Shown here: one piece after another, positions 19,645 to 29,019 of the stretch
How positions within the stretch are numbered: position 1 is the stretch's first letter
How the letters are laid out: every line of letters starts with the position of its first letter
The notes under the pieces: model-generated
Seen by the model: the letters and a program-made list of their open reading frames with translations, nothing else
Told to the model about the DNA's origin: nothing
Databases searched by the model: none
Program-made: the position numbers and the translations under genes
Assembly: GCA_026027325.1 (NCBI GenBank)
Contig: JAMSLZ010000021.1
Span: 1 to 64,000 of the forward strand
Source of the DNA: Actinomucor elegans
Taxonomy: Eukaryota; Mucoromycota; Mucoromycetes; Mucorales; Mucoraceae
Direction of reading: 5' to 3'
DNA: 64,000 bases

Positions 19645-19861
19645 CCGGGTGTAATAGAATGTGGTTATACAATATGTCTCCGGCATTCCAAATATTTCTA
19701 GCCGTTTTAAAAATTGGAAATAGCCATTTAAATGGGTACACATATCCAGAGAACATCACAGCAGCCAAAAATATGCCCATGAGTAAATACCTGAGGTCAT
19801 CCACTAACCCAGAACCTGTACGAGTAATTGTACAACAATTGCGAGTATCTGTATGACCTCC
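19580..19861. repeat. Perfect 67-bp inverted repeat with 148-bp loop
   Basis: Arms 19580-19646 and 19795-19861 are exact inverse complements; the outer ends read GGAGGTCATACAGATACTCG. I see no TSD, so it may be a foldback-type insertion or an inverted duplication of the gene's 3' end rather than a transposon. Confidence 0.95.
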
Positions 19862-19974
19862 CGAGTATAATAAAGGCCATAAAATGACCAGGCTGATAAA
19901 CGAATAGATGTATTAAGCTAGTAAAAGAATTGCTGTCATTTATTCAAATTTAAGCTTAAATTTAACTGGGTGTT

Positions 19975-20200
19975 ATAAATGATGAGTTAGTCAAAAACTC
20001 TGTTCATAAAGTTAACAACGATTGTAGTAATCCATTCCAGTATGACTTACATTCTATGAGAGATAGAAATAGTTTATGAAGATTAGTTGTATTGCGTATT
20101 GATTTCCATATATACCTTTTGACCGATGAAGAGTTGCCGAAGCACAAGCTGAGTACAATTATTGCCAAATAGCAGCCTGATTGGTAGCGGAAACTGAATA
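19975..20200 (-). repeat. Diverged LTR-like sequence in the right end of the Mutator-like element
   Basis: On the minus strand it shares TACTCAGCTTGTGCTT, TATATATGGAAATCAATAC, CTTCATAAACTAT and TACTGGAATGGATTACTA blocks with the 364-bp Gypsy-B LTR, and is inverted relative to the block at 15552-15835. Confidence 0.65.
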
Positions 20201-20290
20201 AAATCATGTTTGAAATTCACTCGATTGAAACTAGTGATTCGTTGTAGTTCCAATACTAGGCACATAATCTTTACTGGTGAGCTGAGTATT

Positions 20291-20530
20291 TTAGTTACAG
20301 CTCCGAAAGTTAGCATATCGAATCCACACAATTTAAAAATGCTGTGGTCTAAATTTCAAGCTCCTATGTACTACAGATCATCCCCTGTGCGTATTTTACA
20401 CCTTGTATCCTTATTGGAGAGCTGAGTTTTCCAGTTACAGCTCCGAAAATTTGTAGATCGGATTTAAAAAATTAAGAAATCCTGTGTTCCAAATTTTAAA
20501 CTCCTATGTACTACCAATCATTCCCTGGAC
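20291..20530. repeat. Inverted 140-bp subrepeats in the right end of the Mutator-like element
   Basis: Two inverse units starting at 20530 and 20390 match the left-end units (GTCCAGGGAATGAT and CGCACAGGGGATGATC), each with a TCGGAGCTGTAACT and CTCAGCT block. Confidence 0.82.
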
Positions 20531-20548
20531 CTATTTTGTACCGTGTCC

Positions 20549-21509
20549 TTTTGGCACTCCTCCTTCTTAATGATGTCATACCAAACTTCCTTCGATCTTT
20601 CGAACAGGTCGTTCATACCTTTTGCAGGTGCTTCATACTCATTTAAGCGCAGTTTCAATAACCTCCACATATTCTCGATAGGATTGAGGTCTGGTGACTG
20701 TGGTGGCCAGTCCATGACTTGGTACTCCTGTTCTTTAAGGTAGTCTTTTACGAGATTTGAAGTGTGTTTGGGGTCGTTGTCCTGCTGGAATATGATTTGG
20801 TCACGCCGGAGACCCAAATTTTCGCATGCAAAATCGATCGTTTGTCTCTGTTCGTCTTCTAAGATCTCCTTATATAGTGTTTTATCCATGTGGCCTTCAA
20901 TTTTGCACATCCATCCAACACCAGCGTATGTAATCGCACTCCAAAGCATAATACTACCTCCTCCATGTTTTACCGTAGCATTAATATGTCGCGGTTGCAA
21001 CGTTTGACCATCCCGAATCCAGGCCCAAGTGCGTCCATCCGAATTGAAGCGATTTACTTTGGTCTCATCTGACCATACCACACGTTTCCAGTCATCAATT
21101 GTCCAATAACGATGAGCTTTACACCATGCGAGCCTTTTTCTGGCATTTTTTACACTTAGCATAGGCTTCTTCTTCTTTTCAATAGCTCCCAAACCCTCCT
21201 TACGGAGAGCTCTACGAATAGTATCAGCGCTAACATGGATTCCATGATCAATTTGAAGCTGTTTCTTGACTTTAACAGCGTTATCCATTCTGCCTTTAGT
21301 ATCAAACGTACACAATATCGTTTATCAGCACCAGACAGGGCCTCGGGTCTACCACTTTTGCACAGTTTTCTTCCAGAACATTCTAATCTACTGATGTTGG
21401 ATACAGTACCGATGCTAACTCCAACCTTTTCAGATACTTTACGAACACTTTGACCGGAATTTAGAAGAGATATGATTTGGTTACGTTGATCGGTTGATAT
21501 AGCGCGCAT
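20549..21509 (-). pseudogene. Tc1-B transposase, main part (frameshifted)
   Basis: From ATG 21509: helix-turn-helix domains with a KSGRP linker; a one-base deletion near 21300 after the YCVR motif moves the frame; then KGRMDNAVKVK, WSDETKVNRF, VKHGGGSIM, FQQDNDPKHTS and SPDLNPIENMW. All three acidic residues are present with DD34E spacing. The gene is cut at KKEECQK by the Mutator-like element and continues at 14989-15067. It is closely related to Tc1-A but has a different terminal sequence. Confidence 0.9.
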
Positions 21510-22376
21510 GTCCAACAATATTTAGACTTAAATTGGAAAAGTTGATATATAATGTGAGCGTATAATTGTAGTAAAATCTTCTTCATATGTTAGCCAAGAC
21601 ATATGTTAAATATAAGAGACCTTGGAATAAAATCCAACTTGTGGTTCAACGATTTTTCCATTTTAGCTTGTGCATGCAAAGGGGGATAACCAAAATTGTA
21701 AAATTTTTCTACATATTTTTAAACACATAAATTGCTATACATAACCTCCAGTGTTATATAAGATGTCTTTATCCGAAGAAAGAACATAAAAGTTTTTTTT
21801 GGTTTTTTTGTCTTTTTTAATCTATTATATCTAATAATAATATCATATATCATAACTTAGTTTACTTAATGTATATATATAATATATTTGTTTTATTATG
21901 GTAATCGAATTCAAATAATTATCAGATATCCTCCAAAACTGTTCAAATGTATAAATCAAATTCAAGTCACAATAACTATTCCATAAATGGAAATATTTGA
22001 CCAAAGTTTTTTTGAATGTAATCTACACGATTTGCTCTTTACAACAATATAAGTGACATCAAAATCAGCGATAGAAAAGTTTGATTTTGAATACGATTTA
22101 TAAAAAAATGTCAAACATTTGAACAGACGGATATCTACAATTAATATATCTTTTAAATCTATTGTATATGTCCTATTTTTTTTTAATATATCCATATATT
22201 TTATAATCTATAACTTTTTTTCATGAATTAAAATTATTATTAAGTATAATAAACATTATCAAGAAGGCAACTGTTCCATTTTGCATGAAAAAGCAATATT
22301 ATATTTATGCTTTCTCCTAATATACGTACCAAATTTATATGAAACAAGATGTCCGTCAAAGTTTTGCGAGTCACTG
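21510..22376. other. 5' flank and right terminal region of Tc1-B
   Basis: No gene. It contains an inner end motif CCAAAACTGTTCAAATG (about 21936), another CATTTGAACAG near 22110, and the outer end at 22359-22376. Confidence 0.6.
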
Positions 22377-22378
22377 TA

Positions 22379-22557
22379 TATCATAAAAAGTGAAAAAATC
22401 CTAGTATTGGCCTTTATGTGGTAATAGTTGGAGTGTTACAGCCGTAACAGTCGGACTATTACCATGCTGTTACGGCCGTAAAAGGAGGTTTTATTTGCAG
22501 TGGCGCTGGCATCGCTTTTACTCTCGCCAGAAAATGCAAATACAATTTTACAAAAAG
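22379..22557. repeat. Hairpin-forming flank upstream of the array
   Basis: GGTAATAGT (22420-22428) pairs with ACTATTACC (22455-22463), enclosing TGTTAC-AGCC-GTAACA (22434-22449). CTGTTACGGCCGTAA follows and can pair with the same TTACAGCCGTAACAG arm. This is the unique sequence that lay next to the tRNA-Lys gene before the array inserted. Confidence 0.7.
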
Positions 22558-23649
22558 TGATATTGTGGCTATGTTCTTTTATGTTTACCTTGAATAGAGA
22601 GAGTAAACAATATATATATAATTGCGTAATAGAAGACTGTAAAGACTATTATTATATATATCGAACAGATCCAGAAAGGGCTTTAGGTGTGTTCGCTTTA
22701 AAAGACAATAAAGCAAGTAAAAGAAAAAGTGATAAAGTAAGGGAAGAAAGACCCAAAAATTGAATTATCGTTTATTGACAGGCACGATTGATCTATCTTA
22801 TATAGACATCAATCTGCCTTCTACTTCTACTACATAACTTAACATTCTACAAGTACAACCGGATAAACCATCAGCAACTTCAATAACTGGCTTCTAATCA
22901 CAACATATACAATCACCAATCTAAAGACCATTAGATTGTGAATACTGAAGCATCAGAAACATAACCAGCGTAAAACATCCATCTTCTGCAGCAGAGCACC
23001 GAGTAACTATCCAGAGTCAATGCATTTGATCTGCGATCACTCGAGAACAATAAGAATCTAGGTGTAACACTAGATCAAATGTCAAATTCGAGGGACCGAG
23101 ACATTGAATGGATCTACGATAATATATACAAAAGGGGAAAACGGAAAAGACGGGAAAAATGGGAAAAGGACATCGAATAAAAGAAAAGGGAAAATAAAGA
23201 TTCACAATGTGAATGAAATGAGTGAAATGAGTGAAATGTACAAAAGAAAACTGAATGAAGGGAATATAATACTAAAAGTAAAGGGAATAACAAATATAAT
23301 AAGAAAATATATATAAGAAGGAAAATGTGTCAGAAAAATACACTGTTTGAGACCAGGCCAAGAGAGATAGTAACTTGAAACCTTGCTTATTCCAGAGAGA
23401 TCTTGAGTTTACAGCCAAAGGAGCGAACGCAATTTCATTGGCTGAGAGCGGAGATAACGAACGTCCTTCATTGGCTGAAAACTAAAATGCAAAAATCTCG
23501 AGCTAGAGATATGCTAGAGACTTCAAACAAAAATGGAGCAATTCCTTGGAATTTTCTTCAATATGTATCAAATTCTTGACTATACTTGTTACTTGGCATT
23601 TCGAAATTGTGAATGAAAAAGCGGTAATAACCAAATGCAACATGCAACA
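22558..23649 (-). repeat. Gypsy-T LTR 1 (left end of array)
   Basis: 1092 bp; plus strand TGATATTGTGG...CATGCAACA, minus strand TGTTGCATG...CACAATATCA. Confidence 0.93.
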
Positions 23650-23680
23650 CGTACACCCCACTTAGCTTCGAGTTCACCAT

Positions 23681-25042
23681 TTAGAAATCAGCGTAGTCTT
23701 CTACTACCTTGACACACGCATTCAGTCTTGAATTCACCCATCGTTGAAACTGCTCATTTGCCTTGGACACCATAACATCAGGAACCATAGACTTCACCTC
23801 ACGAGTAAACAACTTCAATCGATCACCGTTTACAGCATGCTTGAGCCTTAAACTGTTTCTTCCAGTCAAGTAGTAAGTACCAGACTTCTCGTTCACGGAC
23901 AGAATCGTATAGGGACCTTCCCACTTATCACCAAACTTAGACGTAGGCGTTGGATCCAGCAACAGAACTTCTTCACCAACTTCAAATTGCTTTCTAAAGA
24001 CCACCTTAGCGTCGTAGCGCCTCTTAGCCTTGGCTTTTCTCTCATCAGAAACTTGCCTTGCTTCAGCACGAACATTCTTCAATAAGTCTTGCACCATCGC
24101 TACACGTTCTTTTAACTCTTCTTCTTCTTCACCTTCAACATAGTCCAAACGAGGACTAACCCACACAGCAGGAGTACGAAACTCATAACCAAACAGCAAA
24201 TAACTTGGACTAAAACCAGTACCAGTATTCTTTGTAGACCGCAAAACCATCAACGCAGCATCCAAGAACAGATCCCATTGATCTATCTTATCTTGATCTC
24301 GAGCTAGCTTCGCCATAACTGTCACCAAAGAGCCATTTAACCTTTCACACATACCATTTGCTTGCGGACGATAACTTGTAGTCATAATGTTCTTGCAACC
24401 AATCCTTTTCAAGAAATGATGAACATAGGTAGATATAAAATTTGCACCTCGATCAGAAAGAATATACTGAGGTACGCCAAAACATCTAACAACTTCATGA
24501 AAATAGAATTCACCAGTAGTAACTTCATCAATATCGGGAACAGCCATAGCCACAGGATACCGAGTCAGATTACAGATACCAGTCAGAATATATCGATTAC
24601 CCTTGGTTGTGATCGCTAATGGGCCTATAGCATCAACACTCAAGGTAAAGAACGGATGACGGGGAGTTTTTACTACAGCACCAGGATTTGATCTAACAGC
24701 TCTCATCCTAGCACGAAATTGACAAGTTTCACAAGCCTTCACCACTGACGTTACTAATTCACGACCTTCTTGCAATACATAGAAGCGAGCGACCTTATCC
24801 AGCGTATTCATAATGCCTTGATGCCCTTCGCGATGAACCTCTTGAACCTTCTGTAAAGCATTGCCTTCATGCAATAACTCCCTACCAGAATTCATTTCAA
24901 GGACTCGCCCATCCTCAGCGATCACCAACCTTTTAGCATGATAGCGGATCTTTTGACGCACCTTATTGTTTGCATCCTTGGGATATGAACCATTCAACAG
25001 ATAGTAATAGAGCGACAGAAACCACGGAAACGTAATAGCCAT
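23681..25042 (-). CDS. Integrase ORF of Gypsy-T, copy 1
   Basis: 453 residues with its own ATG, separate from the RT ORF. It has the HHCC zinc site (HREGHQG ... CETCQ) at about residues 70-110, the catalytic Asp in LSVDAIG, the second Asp in LSDRGANF and Glu in GMCERLNG with 35 residues between the last two, then a WEGPYTIL (GPY/F) module. It ends without a chromodomain. It inserts the element cDNA; GPY/F integrases without chromodomains include Ty3, which targets tRNA genes, consistent with the location of this array. The ATG is supported because the frame upstream meets a stop about 15 codons earlier and the LYYYLLNG segment looks like a normal integrase N-terminus. Identical ORFs lie in copies 2 and 3. 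Confidence 0.93.
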   Translation of the reverse strand: MAITFPWFLSLYYYLLNGSYPKDANNKVRQKIRYHAKRLVIAEDGRVLEMNSGRELLHEGNALQKVQEVHREGHQGIMNTLDKVARFYVLQEGRELVTSVVKACETCQFRARMRAVRSNPGAVVKTPRHPFFTLSVDAIGPLAITTKGNRYILTGICNLTRYPVAMAVPDIDEVTTGEFYFHEVVRCFGVPQYILSDRGANFISTYVHHFLKRIGCKNIMTTSYRPQANGMCERLNGSLVTVMAKLARDQDKIDQWDLFLDAALMVLRSTKNTGTGFSPSYLLFGYEFRTPAVWVSPRLDYVEGEEEEELKERVAMVQDLLKNVRAEARQVSDERKAKAKRRYDAKVVFRKQFEVGEEVLLLDPTPTSKFGDKWEGPYTILSVNEKSGTYYLTGRNSLRLKHAVNGDRLKLFTREVKSMVPDVMVSKANEQFQRWVNSRLNACVKVVEDYADF

Positions 25043-25256
25043 AGTAAACCAGATACAATTAAATAAAGACGAACCAATATATTATTTAAAGGGAACAAAA
25101 ATTTTGGATCAACAGTGGTAAATTTGAAGTAAAAATTTTTTTCAAAGATACAAAGTTATAAGAAACCGAAAGAAAAGTTGTTTTTATTCATTTACTATGT
25201 TACTAACGTCTATATGTAATAATCCTCTATACTGATCATCTATACTAATCATCTAA

Positions 25257-25292
<36 letters not shown>
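25043..25292 (-). other. Poly(A) tract and spacer between RT-RNase H and integrase ORFs
   Basis: On the coding strand the RT ORF stop lies in an A run (32 bases here, 34 in copy 2, 35 in copy 3), followed by about 215 bp of AT-rich sequence before the integrase ATG. Most Ty3/gypsy elements have no such gap. No intron acceptor fits just before the ATG. Confidence 0.8.
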
Positions 25293-25297
<5 letters not shown>

Positions 25298-27183
25298 AAT
25301 TGGATTAAATCATCCTTATCCTCAAGACTCCGTTTAAACTCTTCAACTGGGATGCTTCTGGACAAAGGATCCGCAATGTTATTCTTGCCAGCTCGAAAAA
25401 CGATATCAAACTTGTAATCTAACAACGCAGCACACCATCTTGACAATTTAGCACTGGATTTCAGAGGTTTGAAGATATATACCAAACTAGAATGATCCGT
25501 CAACAAAATAAATCTTCTTCCTTTTAAGTAATGCTTGTAATGAGTTACACCCCAAACAACAGCCAGAGCCTCCAAATGGTGGATATGGTAAGAACGTTCA
25601 GGACCACGAAGTCCTCTTGATCCATATGAGATCACTCTTTCATTTCTTCTTGTTTCCCAATCATCAACTTGAGATAAGACAGCGCCTAGACCTTGATTAC
25701 TAGCATCAACTGAGAGAACTTGCACCTTTTCTTTATCCGGAAAGACCAGAATTGGAGCCGTACATAGAGCTGTCTTCATATAATCAAATGCTGCTTGTTC
25801 TTCTTCACCCCAGACGAAAGGAACATTCTTGCGAGTCAATCGATTTAAGCATGCTACGATTGATGCATATCCTTCAACATACTTATGAAAGAAATTGCAA
25901 AGACCCAACCAAGAACGCAACATGTTGATGTCCGTAGGCACTGCAAAATTCTTCACCTTTTCAATATTTCTTTCACCGGGAGAAGTACCATTTTTGCCGA
26001 TTTGATGTCCAAGGTATTCAACATTTTCTTTACCAAAGAAACACTTCTTCCGTTTCAACTTGAGATTTGCTTTTTCACATGCTTGAAACATAAGTTTGAG
26101 ATGGATTTTATGTTCCTCCATGTTCCTTGAGTACACCAGTACATCATCCAGAAAAACCAATATAAACTTGCCAATATATTCCTTGAATATGCTTGAGACT
26201 ACAGATTGGAAACCAGATACCCCAATGCAAATACCCATTGGCAACACCTTATAACGATACACGCCACGTTTACCCACAGAAAAACCAGTGACTTCAGCAG
26301 AAGCAGCATCTTTCAAAGGCAATTGGTGATAACCAGCGGACATATCACAAGTAGTAAACACGCATGCACCAGCAGTAGCTTCCGTTAATTCCGATACCGT
26401 GTATGTTGGAAAATTGGTTTCTACAATCATCTCATTTGCCTTCCGGTAATCAATCACACAGCGACCAGAACCATCACGTTTTGGCACCATAAATGCCGGA
26501 CTTGTCCAAGTACCATCCGATTCTTCAATGAGATCCAGAGCTAACATTTCATCTACATACTTATTTAGCTCTTCTTCATCCGACCAAGATAAACGAAATG
26601 GCTTCGTTCTTACAGGCACCGCGTTTTCCTTCAAGTTTATAGCCAAAGAGTAGCCCTTTATCTTTGTCAGACCAGATACCTCAGAAAAACAATGGGCATA
26701 TTCTTCTACCACAGGGGCCAACAGATCATGTACACCCGAACTGATATTGTTGATATCATATATCAACTCCTTCACGGGATCACCTTCTTCATAACCAATT
26801 GGGACAATGCTTTCTTCCAATGTCTCCGTATACTTCTGCGATACCTTGATATGGTAAACTTGCTTCAGCTCCTTCAAGTTTGCATCTAGCCTTGTCAACC
26901 TGGCTGCTTTGTTATCTACTTTGCTTACTTGACCAGGTAAGCTTGTAGTATAACAGGGCAGAGAAACCACACCAGTCGTTGAGGGTATCTTTATGGTTGA
27001 CGAACCCAGATTTATTTCCACCCCATACGACTTGAACCACGGGATACCCAGGATGCACAGTTCGTTACCATCGCCAGTGTCTTGAATACACATATGTTCG
27101 GGCCTGATCTTGCCTGCAACATTTATTGGGACATCCAAGACAATCTTGCTTCTTGTTGACGGCTTTTTTTTTATCAAAACCAA
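25291..27183 (-). CDS. Protease C-terminus, reverse transcriptase and RNase H of Gypsy-T, copy 1
   Basis: 630 residues. The first part continues the aspartic protease (CILGIPWF is its C-terminal signature). RT follows, with MVPKRDGSGR, YHQLPL and catalytic FLDD, then connection and RNase H with SVDASNQG and LTDHSSLVY. It ends at TAA inside the T run. The frame overlaps the upstream Gag-PR frame by about 119 bp. Entry requires a +1 shift at a nine-A run near 27173-27181; with eight As the two ORFs would be one. It may therefore be an expressed frameshift product or the result of a homopolymer change. Confidence 0.92.
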
Positions 27184-28046
27184 CTAGTTGCAAGCTGTCG
27201 TCGATAGGAACCAAACCCAGAGATTCACATAAGTATTTTGATAGCACCGATATACTTCCACCAGTATCAAAAATACATTCGACCGCCTTGTTACCGATCT
27301 TGATCATACCTTTCAGTGGTGAACTAGCTCTCATCTTGTTTAAATCGTATGGATATCGATAAACAGACTCAGCTTCACTGAAATTGAGATCATCATCTTC
27401 ATCCACAGTGGCGAATTCCGACTCCAAAGACTTGACCGAAGAAGAACTTGTATGATCTGAATCATAATCTGTAGTAGTATCCGAGTCATAATCGCTTTCG
27501 TCTTCTACCAGGTTGATCTCCATTACTTGATGATCTGCGTTTAGATGCCTTTTGTATCGTTTTGGCCTTTGTACTCGCAAATCACGCAAACCATCCACCA
27601 GATCTCTTTCTGCATTCTTGTCAATAGCTACCCAGTCGAGCATCGACAAACCAGAATCCAGTTTAGCCAATCGGTCCCATACCTTCAGTGTCTTGGTCTC
27701 GACTTGCAAACGTCTTGGGGTCCTACGTTTCTTTTTTGGAACCAGAACTTCGGGTGGTGACGGATCAATTTCCACTGGCACTTGTTTCATGGCGGCCTTT
27801 CCTTTGTTTCGAGCAACCCTTTTTGCTGGAGGAGCAGAATTACCTATCACCGGGGGAGCGAATTGGACAACTGTCCCACCAGGTATCTGATCTTCCATGG
27901 TTCTCTTGACGCCAGTACCATAAACCTCGTTGGGGCCATCATCTTCACCTATAGTATCAACCATATTGACTATTGGCGGTTTCAGAGGATTTGAAATTTT
28001 TGGAGTACCAGTCACCTCTAAGACTGATACTCGTTCCCTTTTCCCT
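27065..28046 (-). CDS. Gag C-terminal/protease frame (ORF2) of Gypsy-T, copy 1, reached by -1 frameshift
   Basis: About 316 residues plus an upstream overlap with gag. It has a basic KKKRRTPRR segment, an acidic DYDSDTTTDYDSD stretch and the protease active site FDTGGS; after the A run it goes out of frame into a short tail. It has no good ATG at its beginning (the first codons are open and the apparent start is GTG at 28015), so translation probably enters from gag by a -1 shift at GGGAAAA (minus strand, 28045-28039). The full protease needs sequence from the next ORF. Confidence 0.8.
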
Positions 28047-28983
28047 GATCGATGGGAACAGCATTACTACCAGTTGCTACCGCACCAACATTTTGCCTAT
28101 TTTGCTGGGATAAATACTCCGGGCAGTCATACTTCTTATGACCTTCCTTATCGCAAAAGAAACAGACAAACCGACGAGTAGGACCAGTATTAGGAGCAGA
28201 AGTCTTCATAGCCGTAAAATTTTGAGCCTTTCCAGATGACTGACTCAAATTCACCAGGTTAATACTTAACCGTTCCAGTTTATCTACCAATGAGAACATG
28301 CTTGACACAGCTGAAGCCTCAGAACTTCTAGAAGAGCTAACATTCTCCTGAGCGGAACCAGTACCAGGACCAAAATCATGGTTCATACCGCGAGCACCAT
28401 ACTTCTTGAGACTCTTCTCAATTTGTTGCGCTTTCTCCTTGGCATGTTCAAACGTAGCAGGGGTACCATCCTTCTCAACCTCAAACGCAACATTTGGCTT
28501 GATCGCATTCAAAAAGGTGCGCACTTGGTAACTTTCGCTCTTGTTACCCAACCACGAAAACAATTCTTGCATCTTGAATGCTACGTCGGTTACCGTTGGA
28601 TATTCAGACCCTTGAACCAAAGTTTGGAGCTCTTGCCACCATTGATCCTCTTGATCAGCCAAGTAGTGTTTTCTGAATTCCTTGACAAATTCATCCCAAG
28701 TTGTAGCTCTTGATCCCACTACATTCCACCAAGTTTCCGCCTTGCCAACCAAGTGATCGCCTACCACAAAAAGGATCTCTTCATCCGTGAACTTGGTAGT
28801 TTTTCTTAAACGATCCATCTTGTTGAGCCAAACCATAGCTTCGTTAACCTTATTGCTTTCTCCAGCAAAATCCCTAGGTTCATTCATGAAGCGAACATTG
28901 GCACCACCACGTCTTGGTACAGAATTAACAGTAGAATCAGACATCATATAATATTCTCTAAAATAACTTGAAAGGAGAGACAT
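28018..28983 (-). CDS. Gag of Gypsy-T, copy 1
   Basis: About 320 residues. ATGs at 28983, 28947 and 28944 are all possible starts; the last begins SDSTVNSV. The middle has the retrotransposon Gag fold signature (ETWWNVV, TWDEFVKEFRKHY, RTFLNAIKP), and the C-terminus has one CCHC zinc knuckle, CFFCDKEGHKKYDC. It ends with TAG at 28018-28020, 18 bases after the GGGAAAA slip site. It forms the particle shell and packages the RNA. The LTR ends 36 bases upstream of the first ATG. Confidence 0.93.
   Translation of the reverse strand: MSLLSSYFREYYMMSDSTVNSVPRRGGANVRFMNEPRDFAGESNKVNEAMVWLNKMDRLRKTTKFTDEEILFVVGDHLVGKAETWWNVVGSRATTWDEFVKEFRKHYLADQEDQWWQELQTLVQGSEYPTVTDVAFKMQELFSWLGNKSESYQVRTFLNAIKPNVAFEVEKDGTPATFEHAKEKAQQIEKSLKKYGARGMNHDFGPGTGSAQENVSSSRSSEASAVSSMFSLVDKLERLSINLVNLSQSSGKAQNFTAMKTSAPNTGPTRRFVCFFCDKEGHKKYDCPEYLSQQNRQNVGAVATGSNAVPIDQGKGNEYQS
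28039..28045 (-). promoter_or_regulatory. Probable -1 ribosomal frameshift site (GGGAAAA)
   Basis: In the gag frame the codons are CAG GGA AAA GGG, so the heptamer G GGA AAA has the canonical X XXY YYZ register. A -1 slip moves ribosomes from gag into the open ORF2 frame before the gag stop. Present unchanged in all three copies. Confidence 0.65.
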
Positions 28984-29019
28984 CTTTAGCACTTGAATCT
29001 AGGATACAGCCGGACCAAC

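Larger units (their letters stand above)
15068..20548. mobile_element. Mutator-like non-autonomous element with long structured ends and cargo
   Basis: Inserted in the Tc1-B transposase with a perfect 9-bp TSD TTTTGGCAC (15059-15067 and 20549-20557). Both ends start GG and share CAAAATAGGTCCAGGGAATGAT after ten poorly matching bases. The inverted similarity continues for several hundred bases and includes 140-bp subrepeats and an LTR-like block. A 9-bp TSD with long inverted ends is typical of Mutator-like elements, but no Mutator transposase is visible, so the class is an inference. Inside lie a Tc1-D copy, a minisatellite, a two-exon gene and a 67-bp perfect inverted repeat. Net size without Tc1-D is about 3.8 kb. 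Confidence 0.75.
14737..22376 (-). mobile_element. Tc1-B element (DD34E), split by the Mutator-like insertion
   Basis: The left end CAGTGACTCGCAAAACTGTTC (14737) and the inverted right end GTTTTGCGAGTCACTG (22376) are both flanked by TA. As in Tc1-A, an inverted inner copy of the end motif lies inside each end (about 14930-14955 and 21936-21955). The transposase on the minus strand is cut at 15067/20549. Without the insertion and one TSD copy the element is about 2.15 kb; its right end is longer than its left and probably holds extra AT-rich sequence. Confidence 0.85.

Noticed and set aside
20004..20331. Pair of overlapping ORFs resembling short frames in the Gypsy-B LTR
   Set aside because: The similarity is at DNA level with the LTR; no domain and no consistent frame among copies.
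22500..22763. Small ORF repeated at each Gypsy-T LTR (about 85 residues), and the 62- and 70-residue LTR ORFs
   Set aside because: They are identical only because the LTRs are identical; no independent evidence of coding.
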